From: Shewanella kaireitica
GTDB taxonomy: Bacteria > Pseudomonadota > Gammaproteobacteria > Enterobacterales > Shewanellaceae
NCBI RefSeq assembly: GCF_023284045.1
Contig: NZ_JAKIKQ010000009.1
Span: 1 to 64,000, forward strand
DNA: 64,000 bases
Direction: 5' to 3'
Shown here: one piece after another, positions 1 to 9,241 of the stretch
Layout: each line of letters opens with the position of its first letter
Numbering within the stretch: position 1 is the stretch's first letter
Notes under the pieces: generated by a model
What the model saw: the letters and a program-made list of their open reading frames with translations, nothing else
Databases searched by the model: none
What the model was told of the DNA's origin: nothing
Translations under genes and position numbers: made by a program

Positions 1-113
1 TTCTGCTTTGCATTGGCTTAAAAGGGAATAACCATTTCTTTACCAATGCGCTTTGAATTGAAAAGGCTGAGGGGCTCTGAACTGGTCAAATACTTAATGC
101 AATTGGTATTAAA
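1..113 (+). repeat. partial copy of a MITE-like intergenic repeat
   Basis: This segment aligns with the right half of the complete element at about 1109-1377. Both share the block AAGGGAATAACCATT, then a CTTGAATT block at similar spacing, and both end in TTGGTATTA. The left half lies outside the window. It contains no credible gene. Together with the full copy it brackets the HDOD gene in direct orientation. That it is a non-autonomous mobile repeat is inference. Confidence 0.6.
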
Positions 114-139
114 CTATAGCCTAGCCTTTAATATGTCGC

Positions 140-982
140 TTACTCATAACTCGCTTTAATCGAGTTGTAAATCTCTAGAAATTCATCACTTGCTAACTCT
201 GGAGGAGATACAGGGATTGCTTTAGCGCTAAAGACTGCCAACCGAGCCTCTAACTCATTACCCGAACGTAGCTCACCAGTATAAAGTGCGGCAGCACGAA
301 TAAAGTCAAGATAACCCACCTCTTCGCTGGTGTAAGACAGATCTGCCCAACGCTCAACAACTTCCATTACACTTGGTGAAAAAGCCCAGTTTTTTACAAC
401 CGCACGACCTATAGGGCCTTGCAGTTTACGCACTAATAAACGTAACTGTTCAACATCCTCAACTAACTCAGGGTGAGCCTCGACTTCAGTCAATACAGGT
501 AAAGCGCCAATATTATGCACTAAGCCTGCAAGTGTCAGAGTATCAGCGTTTAGTCCACTGTTAGGATGCTTGCGGTTATAGAGTTGCAACAAAGCGACCG
601 CGGCGGAGGTAACATCAATTGAGGTTCGCCATACCTCGTCCATCACTTCCCATACCAACTCATTGGTTGAAATAAATAGCTGCTCCATCGCAATGGAGGT
701 CACTATCGTCTTAATTTGCCCTAGCCCAATTCGACTAATCGCAGCATTGACGGTAGCAGCTGGGATCCCACGTGAATATATAGCACTATTTGCTACTCGA
801 ATAATTCGTGCCGAAATAGCGGGATCTTGTCCAATAATATCGGCAACATCTTTTAGGCTGGTGTCGTCGCGACCTACGACCTCCTGTACTCTCATAGCGA
901 CCTCAGGCAAGGTCGGTAATACTAATGAATCTGCCTTTAACTTTCTCAACAAACCAACTAATACTTGATGCTCTTTTGACAT
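140..982 (-). CDS. HDOD domain protein
   Basis: The 280-residue soluble protein has an HDOD domain over roughly residues 15-220, beginning with the typical LPTLPEVAMRVQEVV segment followed by DPAISARIIRVANSA. HDOD proteins are relatives of HD phosphohydrolases that usually lack the metal-binding residues and act as scaffolds in signalling, often with c-di-GMP or chemotaxis proteins. No output domain, signal peptide or membrane segment is visible. The gene stands alone between two copies of an intergenic repeat, so the neighbours give no partner. The family is clear; the specific role is unknown. Confidence 0.8.
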   Translation of the reverse strand: MSKEHQVLVGLLRKLKADSLVLPTLPEVAMRVQEVVGRDDTSLKDVADIIGQDPAISARIIRVANSAIYSRGIPAATVNAAISRIGLGQIKTIVTSIAMEQLFISTNELVWEVMDEVWRTSIDVTSAAVALLQLYNRKHPNSGLNADTLTLAGLVHNIGALPVLTEVEAHPELVEDVEQLRLLVRKLQGPIGRAVVKNWAFSPSVMEVVERWADLSYTSEEVGYLDFIRAAALYTGELRSGNELEARLAVFSAKAIPVSPPELASDEFLEIYNSIKASYE

Positions 983-1108
983 CTTTACTCCCTAGATTAT
1001 TCGTATTAATTTGCGGCTGGTCGAGTATATACCCAAGCCTCTTGAAAGTGCAGGCTTCAATGCTGTTAGAGTATAGAAACGTGCAAAAGACCAGCACAGG
1101 GTTAATAC

Positions 1109-1377
1109 TTATACCAATCAAAATAAAGATTTGATCGCTCAGCGAGAGTTTAGCGGCTTTGAAGTAAGGCAATGAATGAAGAACATAGTTATTCTACGTT
1201 CAAGTTCATTAACGCAGTATCAGAGCCGCTAAAACTCGCCTGTAGGAGTGTTTTTGGCTTGCTACTTCTGTGTTGAATAAACTCATAAGGGAATAACCAT
1301 TATTTCATTTATCCGCCTTGAATTAGCTTGCCAAATACACTCTGAGTAGCTCAACTTCTTATACTGATTGGTATTAT
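1109..1377. repeat. complete MITE-like element with inverted ends
   Basis: The left end reads ATACCAATCAAAATAAAG and the right end, on the other strand, ATACCAATCAGTATAAG, so the roughly 270-bp segment is bounded by inverted repeats. Inside, 1142-1160 and 1222-1239 form a long stem (GCGAGaGTTTAGCGGCT against its complement). It has no open frame of note. Fragments of the same terminal motif occur near 16189 and 22413. A transposase-free element mobilised in trans is a reasonable inference. Confidence 0.6.
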
Positions 1378-1553
1378 ACCGATGCTAGCTGAAGATACAG
1401 AATCCAGTGAGATGGATAGACACTCAAGCAGTTAAATTATATAGCGGCTAAAAAAGAGCATTAATTAAGCTAAAATTGATGCAGGCGTCACAAGATTTTA
1501 AGATAAACAACTTGTTTAGCAACATAACCGCTTAATATAAGCAAACCTGCGCC

Positions 1554-1583
1554 TTGCATTAGTCCCCTTGCATTAAGTAAAAT
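1554..1583 (+). promoter_or_regulatory. possible sigma-70 promoter of trhP
   Basis: TTGCAT at 1554-1559 and TAAAAT at 1578-1583 are separated by 18 bp and lie about 45 bp upstream of the trhP start codon. The CCTTGCATTA block occurs twice in tandem here, so the exact -35 is ambiguous. Confidence 0.35.
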
Positions 1584-1628
1584 GCGCGACCGTTTGCCTA
1601 AACCTTATCCGTTAACAGAGAAGTTATT

Positions 1629-3008
1629 ATGTTTAAACCTGAGCTACTGTCCCCAGCCGGAACACTTAAAAATATGCGTTACGCCTTTGCCTATGGCGCT
1701 GATGCTGTTTACGCCGGTCAGCCAAGATACAGTCTTCGCGTACGTAATAACGACTTCAAAATGGAAAACCTTGCGGCAGGCATTAAAGAAGCTCATAGCT
1801 TAGATAAGAAACTTTATGTAGTGAGTAATATTGCCCCGCATAACGCCAAGCTAAAAACCTATATCAAAGATATGGAGCCTGTTGTGGCTATGCAGCCAGA
1901 TGCGCTGATTATGTCTGATCCAGGTCTTATCATGATGGTCAGAGAAGCTTTCCCTGATCAAGTAGTGCATTTATCGGTACAAGCAAACGCCATCAATTGG
2001 GCCTCGGTTAAGTTTTGGGAGTCTCAGGGCATTAAACGCGTCATTCTATCTCGTGAACTTTCTCTTGATGAAATTGAAGAGATCCGCCAACGCTGTCCAG
2101 ACATTGAACTGGAAGTGTTTGTCCATGGTGCGCTATGCATGGCTTACTCAGGCCGCTGCTTACTCTCTGGTTACATCAACAAACGCGATCCTAACCAAGG
2201 CACTTGCACTAACGCCTGCCGTTGGAAATATGATGTCCATGAAGCAAAGCAAACTGACACCGGCGATATTATTGCCGTTAACCCAGACGTGCAAATTGAA
2301 ACGCCAACACTCGGTGCTGGTGAGCCTTCTGACCAAGTGGTTCTATTACAAGAAGCCGGCAGACCAGGTGAATACATGCCAGCATTTGAAGATGAGCACG
2401 GCACTTACATCATGAACTCTAAAGATCTGCGTGCTATTCAACATGTTGACCGCCTGACAAAAATGGGGGTGGACTCGCTGAAAATTGAAGGCCGTACTAA
2501 GTCTTTCTATTACGTTGCCCGTACTGCGCAGTTATACCGCCAAGCGATTGAAGATGCCGCATCGGGTAAAGACTTTGATAGAACATTAATGCACAACCTT
2601 GAAGGTTTGGCACACCGCGGTTATACCGAAGGCTTCCTGCGCCGTCATGTACATGATGAATACCAAAATTATGACTACGGCTACTCAATCAGCGATACCC
2701 AGCAGTTTGTTGGCGAGTTTACCGGTGTACGTAACGAAGCTGGCCTTGCTGAAGTCGATGTAAAGAACAAGTTCTTGGTTGGCGATAGCGTTGAAGTAAT
2801 GACCCCGCAGGGTAACTTAACCATCAATGTTGATAGCTTAATCAACCGTAAAGGGCAAAACGTTGAAGCTGGCCTAGGTTCAGGGCACTTTGTCTTCTTA
2901 GACGTTCCTGCTGGCGTAGAGCTAGATAAGGCGGTATTGCTGCGTAACTTACCGCAAGGTCAGGATACCCGTAACCCACATCAAGCGACTGACGCAGCCG
3001 CTAAGTAA
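1629..3008 (+). CDS. trhP: tRNA 5-hydroxyuridine modification protein (YegQ/TrhP, U32 family)
   Basis: The 459-residue protein matches the U32 'peptidase' family member YegQ, now TrhP, in length and sequence. The N-terminus PELLSPAGTLKNMRYAFAYG and the central cysteine-rich stretch around residues 165-200 (CMAYSGRCLLSGY, then GTCTNACRWKY) are characteristic. TrhP is needed for the prephenate-dependent route to 5-hydroxyuridine at the wobble position of tRNA. The start has an AGAGAAG Shine-Dalgarno sequence. The ferredoxin gene yfhL follows 56 bp downstream and is probably co-transcribed. Confidence 0.93.
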   Translation: MFKPELLSPAGTLKNMRYAFAYGADAVYAGQPRYSLRVRNNDFKMENLAAGIKEAHSLDKKLYVVSNIAPHNAKLKTYIKDMEPVVAMQPDALIMSDPGLIMMVREAFPDQVVHLSVQANAINWASVKFWESQGIKRVILSRELSLDEIEEIRQRCPDIELEVFVHGALCMAYSGRCLLSGYINKRDPNQGTCTNACRWKYDVHEAKQTDTGDIIAVNPDVQIETPTLGAGEPSDQVVLLQEAGRPGEYMPAFEDEHGTYIMNSKDLRAIQHVDRLTKMGVDSLKIEGRTKSFYYVARTAQLYRQAIEDAASGKDFDRTLMHNLEGLAHRGYTEGFLRRHVHDEYQNYDYGYSISDTQQFVGEFTGVRNEAGLAEVDVKNKFLVGDSVEVMTPQGNLTINVDSLINRKGQNVEAGLGSGHFVFLDVPAGVELDKAVLLRNLPQGQDTRNPHQATDAAAK

Positions 3009-3064
3009 ACAGCCCAAACCAAAAGGCGCACAATGAGCGCCTTAGTAAAGATATTAGGTAAATA

Positions 3065-3319
3065 ATGGCATTATTAATCGATGACAGCTGCATTAACTGC
3101 GACATGTGTGAACCAGAGTGTCCAAATGAAGCTATTACCATGGGCGAGGAGATCTATGAGATTGAACCGCTACTTTGCACTGAATGTAAAGGCCATTACG
3201 ATAAGCCTACTTGTATTTCAGTTTGTCCTATCGATTGCATTGCCGTCGACCCAGACAACAAAGAATCTGATGAAGAGTTGTTAGTTAAATATCAAATAAT
3301 CACAGGTAAAACTGTTTGA
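3065..3319 (+). CDS. yfhL: YfhL family 4Fe-4S dicluster ferredoxin
   Basis: The 84-residue ferredoxin has the two-cluster pattern of the YfhL family. CINCDMCEPECPNEAI near residues 9-24 supplies one CxxCxxCxxxCP set. A second set starts at CTEC (about residue 38) and ends in CISVCPIDCIAVDP. It is a small soluble electron carrier. It lies directly downstream of trhP in the same orientation. A role in supplying electrons or clusters to tRNA hydroxylation is inferred from that adjacency. A strong hairpin terminator follows 4 bp after the stop. Confidence 0.92.
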   Translation: MALLIDDSCINCDMCEPECPNEAITMGEEIYEIEPLLCTECKGHYDKPTCISVCPIDCIAVDPDNKESDEELLVKYQIITGKTV

Positions 3320-3322
3320 TGT

Positions 3323-3347
3323 AAAAAGGCGCCAAAGGCGCCTTTTT
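3323..3347. terminator. bidirectional intrinsic terminator
   Basis: AAAAAGGCGCC and GGCGCCTTTTT form a perfect stem around a 3-nt loop. It has T-runs in both directions and sits between the convergent yfhL and M61 peptidase genes. Confidence 0.9.
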
Positions 3348-3351
3348 ATCG

Positions 3352-5157
3352 TTAGTCAACGCTTGTTAACTTCCCATCGCTATCAAACGGCCAATCAACT
3401 CCTAACCATGCTTTAAAGAATGCCTTCTGCGCACGGTTTGGCTTAGCAACACTACTAATCGCCATTTTCCCGCTCTTCTGTTCGCCTAGTGTCAATTTGA
3501 CCTCTTTTAGTCTGTCATTACTAAACAAAGTCAAGGTGATCTCTCCACCAGCTTTAAAGTCTTTTATACGAGAGTCAAAACCTGCAGCAGTCACTTTTAA
3601 TCCATTAACTGCAACGATTTCATCACCAAGCACGATACCTGCATTCCATGCAGGCCCGTTGCGTAATACGCGTGACAGTATCAAACTATCAGATGCTAGC
3701 GTCACCCCAACAAAAGGCTCTGATTTAGCGTCCTCGCCATAGCCTACGGTTAATCCAGCTTGGACTAACATAGATTCAAAGTCTAAACTTATCGGAGAAT
3801 TAACATGTTGCTGCCACCAGTTTTCATAGTTTGTTCCAGACACTTTTTTCAGAATGCTCTTAACGTCTTCAATGCTATAGCCCGCTGGAATACGATGCGA
3901 TTGGTACAGCTCTCGATGAACGTCTCGATATGAATGCTTTAACTTAGTTTCATTTAGCAATGAAAAATCAAGCGCTAATGATGTCAAATAGCCTTCAGAA
4001 TAAATATTAGTGCTGTGGTTTACGGCATAATCGCCACCAGTACTTGCCCATTGATTGGCGCTTGCACTGGCAATTGATTGGATCTCACGCCCTGGCGTTT
4101 GCTCACTTTGCGCGACTCTTTTGGCTAAATCCTCAAAAAATTCTTTTGCGGTTATTACCCCAGCACGGAGTAACAATTGGCTTTGAAAGTAACTGGTAGA
4201 GCCTTCCGCTATCCAAAGCAATTGTGTAATCCCTTCCTCTTGGTAGTCATAAGGCACTAACCCTTGTGGACGGTAAGCTTTGACATTCCAAGTATGAATA
4301 AACTCATGGGAAGCTGTCTTAATAAAACCAAGATAATCTTTACGATCGCGATAGCTAAAGCGCGGGCGCTGAATAATGGTTGAGTTCAAGTGCTCAGTGG
4401 CACCACGAGCACCGCTGGTTGCATGTACCATGTAAACATATCGTTCGAAAGGATAGTCGTCCCAAATGACCTCTGCTTGGCCACTTAGTTTGCTCAAATC
4501 TTCAACCATCTTATCGATGTCGTAATTACCTTCCCCCCAAATAACCAACTCATATTGCTTACCGTCAGCCTTAAATTCTCTATGTTCGCTGATCCCAGTT
4601 TCTATTGGAGAATCAACCAAAATATCGTAATTAGCAGCAGCAAAACTATGCGCGGTTTGTCCTTTATCCATACCAGAGTAACTATTCCACTGCTCTGGTA
4701 CTGACAAACTTACATTGATAGGTTCGTCTCTAAATTCAGAGCTGTAAACAAATGTGCCGCTCGCATCAAGGAATGCATGAGAGGCATCAATATGGTTGAC
4801 TCTTTGACCCAGTTTATTGGCGTACAGTTGATAAGAAACCGTCACCGCCGTTGGCTTATCAAGTGCAACCGTCCACTCTCCACTAGCTGTTCTTGTCCAT
4901 GGGAGCTGACTTCCACTTGCATCTTTAGCCGTAAAAAGCCTTACAGAGTCAGCCAGAGGCAGCACTTTATACTTACCTGTTCGCCAAACAGGAAGATTTA
5001 CCACTAATGCTGCAGATGATGTTTTAGGAAAGCTCACTTCGACTTTAGCTAAATGATGCTCAGGATTAAGTAAATCTATCGAGTAATCAACGTCTGCAAT
5101 CGCTACTGGAGAAATTAATGCGCTAAAAGTTAATATTAGGGGGACTACTGGTTTCAC
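3352..5157 (-). CDS. M61 (glycyl aminopeptidase-like) metallopeptidase with PDZ domain
   Basis: The 601-residue protein has a signal peptide (residues 1-21, ending VAIADVD) and an N-terminal M61 beta domain. The zinc motif HEFIH lies at residues 284-288, within TASHEFIHTWNVKAYRP. A C-terminal PDZ domain spans about residues 480-560 (VLRNGPAWNAGIVLGDEIVAVNG). M61 enzymes are periplasmic or secreted aminopeptidases with a preference for N-terminal Gly or Ala in characterised members. The start codon is GTG, supported by AAGGA seven bases upstream. It stands as a single gene converging on yfhL. Confidence 0.9.
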   Translation of the reverse strand: MKPVVPLILTFSALISPVAIADVDYSIDLLNPEHHLAKVEVSFPKTSSAALVVNLPVWRTGKYKVLPLADSVRLFTAKDASGSQLPWTRTASGEWTVALDKPTAVTVSYQLYANKLGQRVNHIDASHAFLDASGTFVYSSEFRDEPINVSLSVPEQWNSYSGMDKGQTAHSFAAANYDILVDSPIETGISEHREFKADGKQYELVIWGEGNYDIDKMVEDLSKLSGQAEVIWDDYPFERYVYMVHATSGARGATEHLNSTIIQRPRFSYRDRKDYLGFIKTASHEFIHTWNVKAYRPQGLVPYDYQEEGITQLLWIAEGSTSYFQSQLLLRAGVITAKEFFEDLAKRVAQSEQTPGREIQSIASASANQWASTGGDYAVNHSTNIYSEGYLTSLALDFSLLNETKLKHSYRDVHRELYQSHRIPAGYSIEDVKSILKKVSGTNYENWWQQHVNSPISLDFESMLVQAGLTVGYGEDAKSEPFVGVTLASDSLILSRVLRNGPAWNAGIVLGDEIVAVNGLKVTAAGFDSRIKDFKAGGEITLTLFSNDRLKEVKLTLGEQKSGKMAISSVAKPNRAQKAFFKAWLGVDWPFDSDGKLTSVD

Positions 5158-5286
5158 TCTCGCTTCCTTCTGTTATTATTGTTTTAATTAAGCCGAAAAG
5201 TATAACATTTTGCTTAATTACACCAATTAAAATAACAAAAATATTTAGCTCCTTAGCAGATGCTTAGAGCAAGGAATTATGCTCCC

Positions 5287-7455
5287 ATGCGAAGTTTGTT
5301 CACTCTCTTTTTCATCATATTATCATTTACCCTGTGCCAATCAGCTTTTGCGATAAGCCGAGATCCTGTTACAACGGAACGTGAATTTAGAGAATTCCCA
5401 AATAAACTACGCCAATCAGTCAATAAGAATTTACCAATCATTCCTGAGTTTACCAATGAAAATGAACTTCGTCAGTTTGCTGCTCAAAAAGGTGTTTCTG
5501 TCGCAGAGATTAAGCAAGAATTACGTTTGCTAGCAAGGTTATCACTCGATCTGTCATCTAAAGATAATGCGCGATATATAACTGCCAGAAAAGTCATTGA
5601 ACAGCTTGATTTAGTAGCGAAAAATGCTTTTGACAGCAGTTATGTACTGATGTTGAATGGCCGTTATATAGGTAAAAACAAACAAGATTTTCATACCGCG
5701 ATAGAACTATATCAGCAAGCAGCTAACGAGCTACCTGCGACTAGAAATAGAGATGAGCAAGTATTACTCTTCACAATCTATGAGCACTTAGGCGTGCTCC
5801 ATATGATGCTGCGACAGAAAGACCCCGCTCTGCAGTATCTTATGAGTTCAAGAAATGTTGCGCTAGAGTTAGCTGATCCCTATATGCGTGCTCATGCGGA
5901 GTCTGTACTTGGAAAATACTATTACAAACAGTCACAGTTTGGTAAGTCGCTATCACATTACTCTGAAGCCATTAAGCATACTAAAGCAGAGGATAACCCA
6001 ACCCAAGATGCTCATATACAACTTCAGCTTGCACGGGTTTACCGAGAGCTGAAGTCTTGGGATGATGCAATACTTTACGCTACTGGCGCCTCCGATATTT
6101 ATCAACGCCTTGGCAAAGAAACATATGTTTCTTCAACGATGACTGTCATGGCAATGATTTATGCTGAACAAGGGCAGTGGTATAAAACCATTGACTACTA
6201 TTTAAATGCGCAGCAAATCGATGCGAAGCTCGGCAATTATATAGGCCAGGCATTGAACTTTCATAATCTCGGCGAAGCTTATTACAAAATAGAAGACACT
6301 AAAAACGCGGTATCACATCTACTACGTGCCAGTGAAATCTTTGAATCGCGCAATAGCAATCATTACCTAGTTTACAATCATCTATTGCTTGCCCAGGTTT
6401 ATAGCAGCCTCTCAGAATGGGAGTTGGCTTTAAAGTACGCCAATTCAGCCGCCAACATTGCCGATGACATGAAACTGAGTGATGAGCATATCGAAGCATT
6501 AAACTATAGCGCCATGGCTTTAGAACAACTTGGTGACTTCAAGACGGCTTATCAACATATTAAACTAATATCGACTCTACAAGCCAAAGATACCCATGTA
6601 GCAAATGATGAAGATCAGGCAAAAACATTATTTCAGTTGCAAAAAATCAAACTCGAACAAAGCCAAACTAAGACAGATCTACAAAAAACAAAAGATGAGC
6701 TGTCAAACAGTCAGCTGGTCCTTATTCTCTCTTTGTTAATATTATCCTTAATGACAATGCTATCTCTGTATCTATGGCGTATTAAGAAAACCTTACGAGC
6801 ACAATCCGTTGAACAAGAAAAAAATAGCCTCTTAGACCCGTTAACTCAGACAGCTAACCATGCCGCCTTTATCCGCGACTTTAACTACTATGGCAATACC
6901 TTTAAGACACTAGCTTTAATATCGTTAACGGATCAGCTTAACTCTGATCTCGCTCAGGGGTATGAATGTAATACAAAAATGAATAAGCAGCAGCTAACCG
7001 CTCTGTCTAATGACTTAGGATGCATTATTTACTTCATTCGCCCCGGAATTTTTCTACTTAATTTCGATATTAACGTTAACCCTGAGACACTATTAAACAA
7101 TGTTAGAAATAGCTTACGTGACAACTATGGCGATACGAGCTTACACATGGGACTAGTCAGCCTGCCTTTGTTGACCAACCCAGCGCTTAAACTTTCTGCA
7201 GAGCAGCATTTTGGTGTTCTGCAGATGATGCTATCGGCCGCTGTAACCCTTGGCAGTGTTCAAGACTATTATGTAACATTAAAACCGCTTAAATTTGCAT
7301 CATCAGGTATATTTGTCCCGCCGCTATATCTCAATATTGAAAAAAGTATAATACGTGGCATCATCAAAATAGAGACCAACGGTCATAAGAGTGATATTGT
7401 TTGGCCAAGGTGGAAAAGTCATAAAAATGTCAACTTGAGCACAGAGTTAGATTAA
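5287..7455 (+). CDS. membrane-anchored TPR protein with degenerate GGDEF-like C-terminus
   Basis: Counting from the ATG at 5287, the protein has a signal peptide (MRSLFTLFFIILSF... ending in SAFA) and about ten tetratricopeptide-like helical hairpins over residues 120-440. A coiled-coil stretch and one transmembrane helix near 480-505 follow. The C-terminal region opens like a GGDEF domain (LLDPLTQTANHAAFIRDF) but shows no GG(D/E)EF motif, so it is unlikely to make c-di-GMP. An upstream in-frame ATG at 5260 is possible, but AAGGA at 5271-5275 favours 5287. The architecture resembles periplasmic TPR-sensor GGDEF proteins. A true cyclase follows it. Confidence 0.75.
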   Translation: MRSLFTLFFIILSFTLCQSAFAISRDPVTTEREFREFPNKLRQSVNKNLPIIPEFTNENELRQFAAQKGVSVAEIKQELRLLARLSLDLSSKDNARYITARKVIEQLDLVAKNAFDSSYVLMLNGRYIGKNKQDFHTAIELYQQAANELPATRNRDEQVLLFTIYEHLGVLHMMLRQKDPALQYLMSSRNVALELADPYMRAHAESVLGKYYYKQSQFGKSLSHYSEAIKHTKAEDNPTQDAHIQLQLARVYRELKSWDDAILYATGASDIYQRLGKETYVSSTMTVMAMIYAEQGQWYKTIDYYLNAQQIDAKLGNYIGQALNFHNLGEAYYKIEDTKNAVSHLLRASEIFESRNSNHYLVYNHLLLAQVYSSLSEWELALKYANSAANIADDMKLSDEHIEALNYSAMALEQLGDFKTAYQHIKLISTLQAKDTHVANDEDQAKTLFQLQKIKLEQSQTKTDLQKTKDELSNSQLVLILSLLILSLMTMLSLYLWRIKKTLRAQSVEQEKNSLLDPLTQTANHAAFIRDFNYYGNTFKTLALISLTDQLNSDLAQGYECNTKMNKQQLTALSNDLGCIIYFIRPGIFLLNFDINVNPETLLNNVRNSLRDNYGDTSLHMGLVSLPLLTNPALKLSAEQHFGVLQMMLSAAVTLGSVQDYYVTLKPLKFASSGIFVPPLYLNIEKSIIRGIIKIETNGHKSDIVWPRWKSHKNVNLSTELD

Positions 7456-7606
7456 TCAAACTCATGTAAAGCCAATTTGCATTTAAGTTACAGGGAACAA
7501 CTGTTAAAATAAATATACATTAAGCCTTCAAACACAACGACCTTAGTTGTTAATGAAGCAATTACAAATTGAGCCTATACGTGTTGATAAAGGAAAATCT
7601 AATTAA

Positions 7607-9163
7607 ATGAAGGACGCAGTCGCCAGCACGTCTCAGCTAAGTGTATTACAACAAAAACTGTATTCAGCAAGGGAAGCCCTTGATGATATGAGTGAAGACT
7701 ACAATGAAAAGCTACAACTACTTTTGCAATTTATCGCGCAATTAAGCATAGCGTGTAAAGGGCAAAATATTGAGCTGGACAACAAACTCGCCAAACTGCG
7801 TCACAAGTTAAGTCGTTTTAACCAAATAGATGAATCCCTAGTAGATCTCGAAGAGGTCGATGGCATATTGAAGCAACAATATGGCCGGGTAATGCAGCAA
7901 CTAGAAGAAAGCCGCGGCTCCTTATCCAGCATTATCAGCCAAATCCAGCGACTTGATTCTCTTCCTGTAAAGCTCAAGAAAGAGATCTCCTATTTTAAAA
8001 AAGAGCTAGTAAAACCTTTCCATACCTATTGGGATTACATTCCTAAAGTTGAAAAAATTGTATATTTCTACAATGAGATCCTTAACGAGCAGCTAAAGCT
8101 CGGTGACAAATTTGAAGTATTACCTAAACATCGCCAATCAGCTCAAGAGCTGGCTCAAATGTTGTCGGAAATCGAATTTAGAAAAGAACAACAAGAGCAG
8201 ATTTCTTCAATAAAGTTATCGTTAACAGATGAGTTTGAACTCGACACACTATTAAGCGCCTATCAAGTCGTTCTAAATCTACTGCTCGATAATATCGCAA
8301 AAGAGAAAACGGCGTCTCAAGAGTTCCTTTACATACTCAACGGCGCTCTAAGCAACGTACGAGAAGTCGTTACCGATTCATACAGCCATTCAGTCAAAAG
8401 TTTTCAAGTTGCAAAGAAACTCAACGGCGAGATAAACAGCCAAGTAGATAATATCGATGGCTCTGTGACTAATATCAATGACATCAACCATTTGAAAAAC
8501 CAAGTAACAGAGCAGTTACTGGCGCTACGAACTGCACTAAGCCGTAAAGAAGCCTTAGAAAATAGAGAGCAGATCCAGTTAAGACAATCAGTCGATGCAC
8601 TGCGCCGCGAGCTTAACGAACTGAGTAAAGAAACAGAGGACTATAAAGAACGTCTATTTGAACAGCAAAAGCTAAACTTACTCGATACCTTGACACAATT
8701 GCCAAACCGAGCTGCTTTGCAAGAACGTATGGAAATAGAATACCGCAACTATAAACGCACTAAACAGCCTTTATGGGTTGCTGTCGCGGATATTGATCAC
8801 TTTAAATCTATTAACGATAGTTTTGGACATAGTACAGGCGATAAAACGTTACAAGTCATTGCTATGGCTCTTAAAAACTCTTTAAGAGAAACTGAATTTG
8901 TCTCGCGATTTGGCGGTGAAGAATTTGTATTTCTTCTACCTGATGTTAGCGAAAGTGATATCAAACCTTTGCTGAATAGAGTTAGAGAAAAAGTAAAAAG
9001 TATTCCCTTTAAGTTTAAAAATCAGAGAATTACAGTTACAGTATCTATAGGCGCAGCACAAATTATTGAAAACGAGCTCATTACAGAAACCTTTGAACGA
9101 GCTGACGCAGCGCTATATAAAGCCAAACATCAAAGCAGAGATAGAGTCATCATTGACTCATAA
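7607..9163 (+). CDS. GGDEF diguanylate cyclase with long coiled-coil N-terminus
   Basis: The 518-residue cytoplasmic protein has about 350 residues of mostly helical, coiled-coil-prone sequence followed by a GGDEF domain. The domain begins LLDTLTQLPNRAALQERM and carries an intact GGEEF at residues 436-440, so synthesis of c-di-GMP from GTP is expected. The inhibitory-site position reads RETE instead of RxxD, which suggests weak or absent product inhibition at that site. No transmembrane helix is seen. It lies 151 bp after the TPR protein with a degenerate GGDEF-like end; a functional pairing is possible but unproven. Confidence 0.88.
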   Translation: MKDAVASTSQLSVLQQKLYSAREALDDMSEDYNEKLQLLLQFIAQLSIACKGQNIELDNKLAKLRHKLSRFNQIDESLVDLEEVDGILKQQYGRVMQQLEESRGSLSSIISQIQRLDSLPVKLKKEISYFKKELVKPFHTYWDYIPKVEKIVYFYNEILNEQLKLGDKFEVLPKHRQSAQELAQMLSEIEFRKEQQEQISSIKLSLTDEFELDTLLSAYQVVLNLLLDNIAKEKTASQEFLYILNGALSNVREVVTDSYSHSVKSFQVAKKLNGEINSQVDNIDGSVTNINDINHLKNQVTEQLLALRTALSRKEALENREQIQLRQSVDALRRELNELSKETEDYKERLFEQQKLNLLDTLTQLPNRAALQERMEIEYRNYKRTKQPLWVAVADIDHFKSINDSFGHSTGDKTLQVIAMALKNSLRETEFVSRFGGEEFVFLLPDVSESDIKPLLNRVREKVKSIPFKFKNQRITVTVSIGAAQIIENELITETFERADAALYKAKHQSRDRVIIDS

Positions 9164-9241
9164 GCTCTCCCCAGGCGTTACCCATTCTTAACGCCAGCTA
9201 TCTTTGAGGGACAGCCAAACTATCACTGCTAAGGAGCTGCT

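Noticed and set aside
5260..5286. Earlier ATG for the TPR protein
   Set aside because: AAGGA lies between this ATG and the one at 5287, and the signal peptide fits the later start.
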